From Mycoplasmatota bacterium (GTDB lineage: Bacteria; Bacillota_I; Bacilli_A; RF39; UBA660): a stretch of 5,927 nt of DNA. This document shows, in pieces, positions 5,819 to 5,927 of the stretch. Each line of letters starts with the position of its first letter. Positions within the stretch are counted from its first letter, which is position 1. A model generated the notes under the pieces. The model ran no database searches. It worked only from the letters and a program-made list of their open reading frames with translations, and was not told the origin of the DNA. The stretch covers positions 1 through 5,927 of the forward strand of contig DUWA01000040.1 in NCBI GenBank assembly GCA_012840755.1, read 5' to 3'. The position numbers were made by a program, and so were the translations under genes.

Positions 5819-5847
5819 AATATAAAACTTTTTAAGTCTACATTCAA
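5819..5847 (-). promoter_or_regulatory. Probable sigma-A promoter of csp
   Basis: Minus strand: TTGAAT (5842-5847, 4 of 6), a 17-nt spacer, TATATT (5819-5824, 5 of 6). The transcript would begin near 5812, leaving a leader of about 28 nt with the AAGGGAG site. Farther upstream, 5848-5927 holds no gene I can support; a TTGCATTTGCAT tandem (5879-5890) is the only other pattern seen there. Confidence 0.5.
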
Positions 5848-5927
5848 TAATTTTAGAACATCAAAATCCGACATATAATGCAAATGCAATATATACGATA
5901 ATTTAACACATGGAATATATCATAAAT

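Noticed and set aside
5879..5890. TTGCATTTGCAT tandem upstream of csp as an operator or Y-box-like site
   Set aside because: Two copies of six bases in AT-rich DNA near the window edge, upstream of the predicted promoter and with no symmetry; too little to call a site.
1..5927. UGA-as-Trp code, suggested by the very high AT content
   Set aside because: spmA ends with TGA at its overlap with spmB, and the Trp6 codon of spmA is TGG, so the standard bacterial code fits.

Overview
The window is a stretch of a very AT-rich (well over 70% AT by eye) low-GC Gram-positive genome. Every confident gene is on the minus strand, so transcription runs from high to low coordinates. The DacB-type carboxypeptidase / SpmA / SpmB trio, followed by an RluB-type pseudouridine synthase, is a gene order known from Bacillus and relatives (dacB-spmA-spmB-rluB). 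It points to a Bacillota member that forms endospores or descends from spore formers, perhaps an uncultured Bacilli or Clostridia lineage. Stops are TAA, TAG and, in spmA, TGA, and the Trp codon checked (spmA Trp6) is TGG, so the code is the standard bacterial one and not the mycoplasma code.

Layout in transcription order. (1) 5927-5785: leader with a plausible sigma-A promoter. (2) 5784-5572: a CspA-family cold-shock protein, closed by a hairpin that overlaps its last codons. (3) 5512-4967: a 181-residue lipoprotein of unknown function, whose stop codon lies in a terminator hairpin. (4) 4922-2754: dacB, spmA and spmB, with 11-nt and 3-nt overlaps at the two junctions; no clear sigma-A promoter fits between the terminator and dacB. 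(5) 2697-763: rluB, probably with its own promoter, coupled end to end with a gene for a GGDEF plus degenerate EAL-like protein. (6) 679-236: a second lipoprotein with a very good promoter and its own terminator at 199-228. (7) 1-216: no confident gene, but a plus-strand frame that is unusually open with one internal stop, perhaps the decayed 3' end of a convergent gene.

Functionally, the central block concerns the cell envelope and spore cortex. DacB-type enzymes trim peptide side chains of peptidoglycan, and SpmA/SpmB are membrane proteins needed for proper spore core dehydration in Bacillus. RluB modifies 23S rRNA and its place next to spmB is inherited. The most unusual gene is the GGDEF/EAL-like one: it has no sensory domain, a SGDEF active-site variant, no visible product-inhibition site, and an EAL-like half that has lost essentially all catalytic acids. 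It looks like a c-di-GMP-related regulator or binding protein rather than a standard dual enzyme. I see no CRISPR array, tRNA, rRNA, insertion sequence or clear mobile element.
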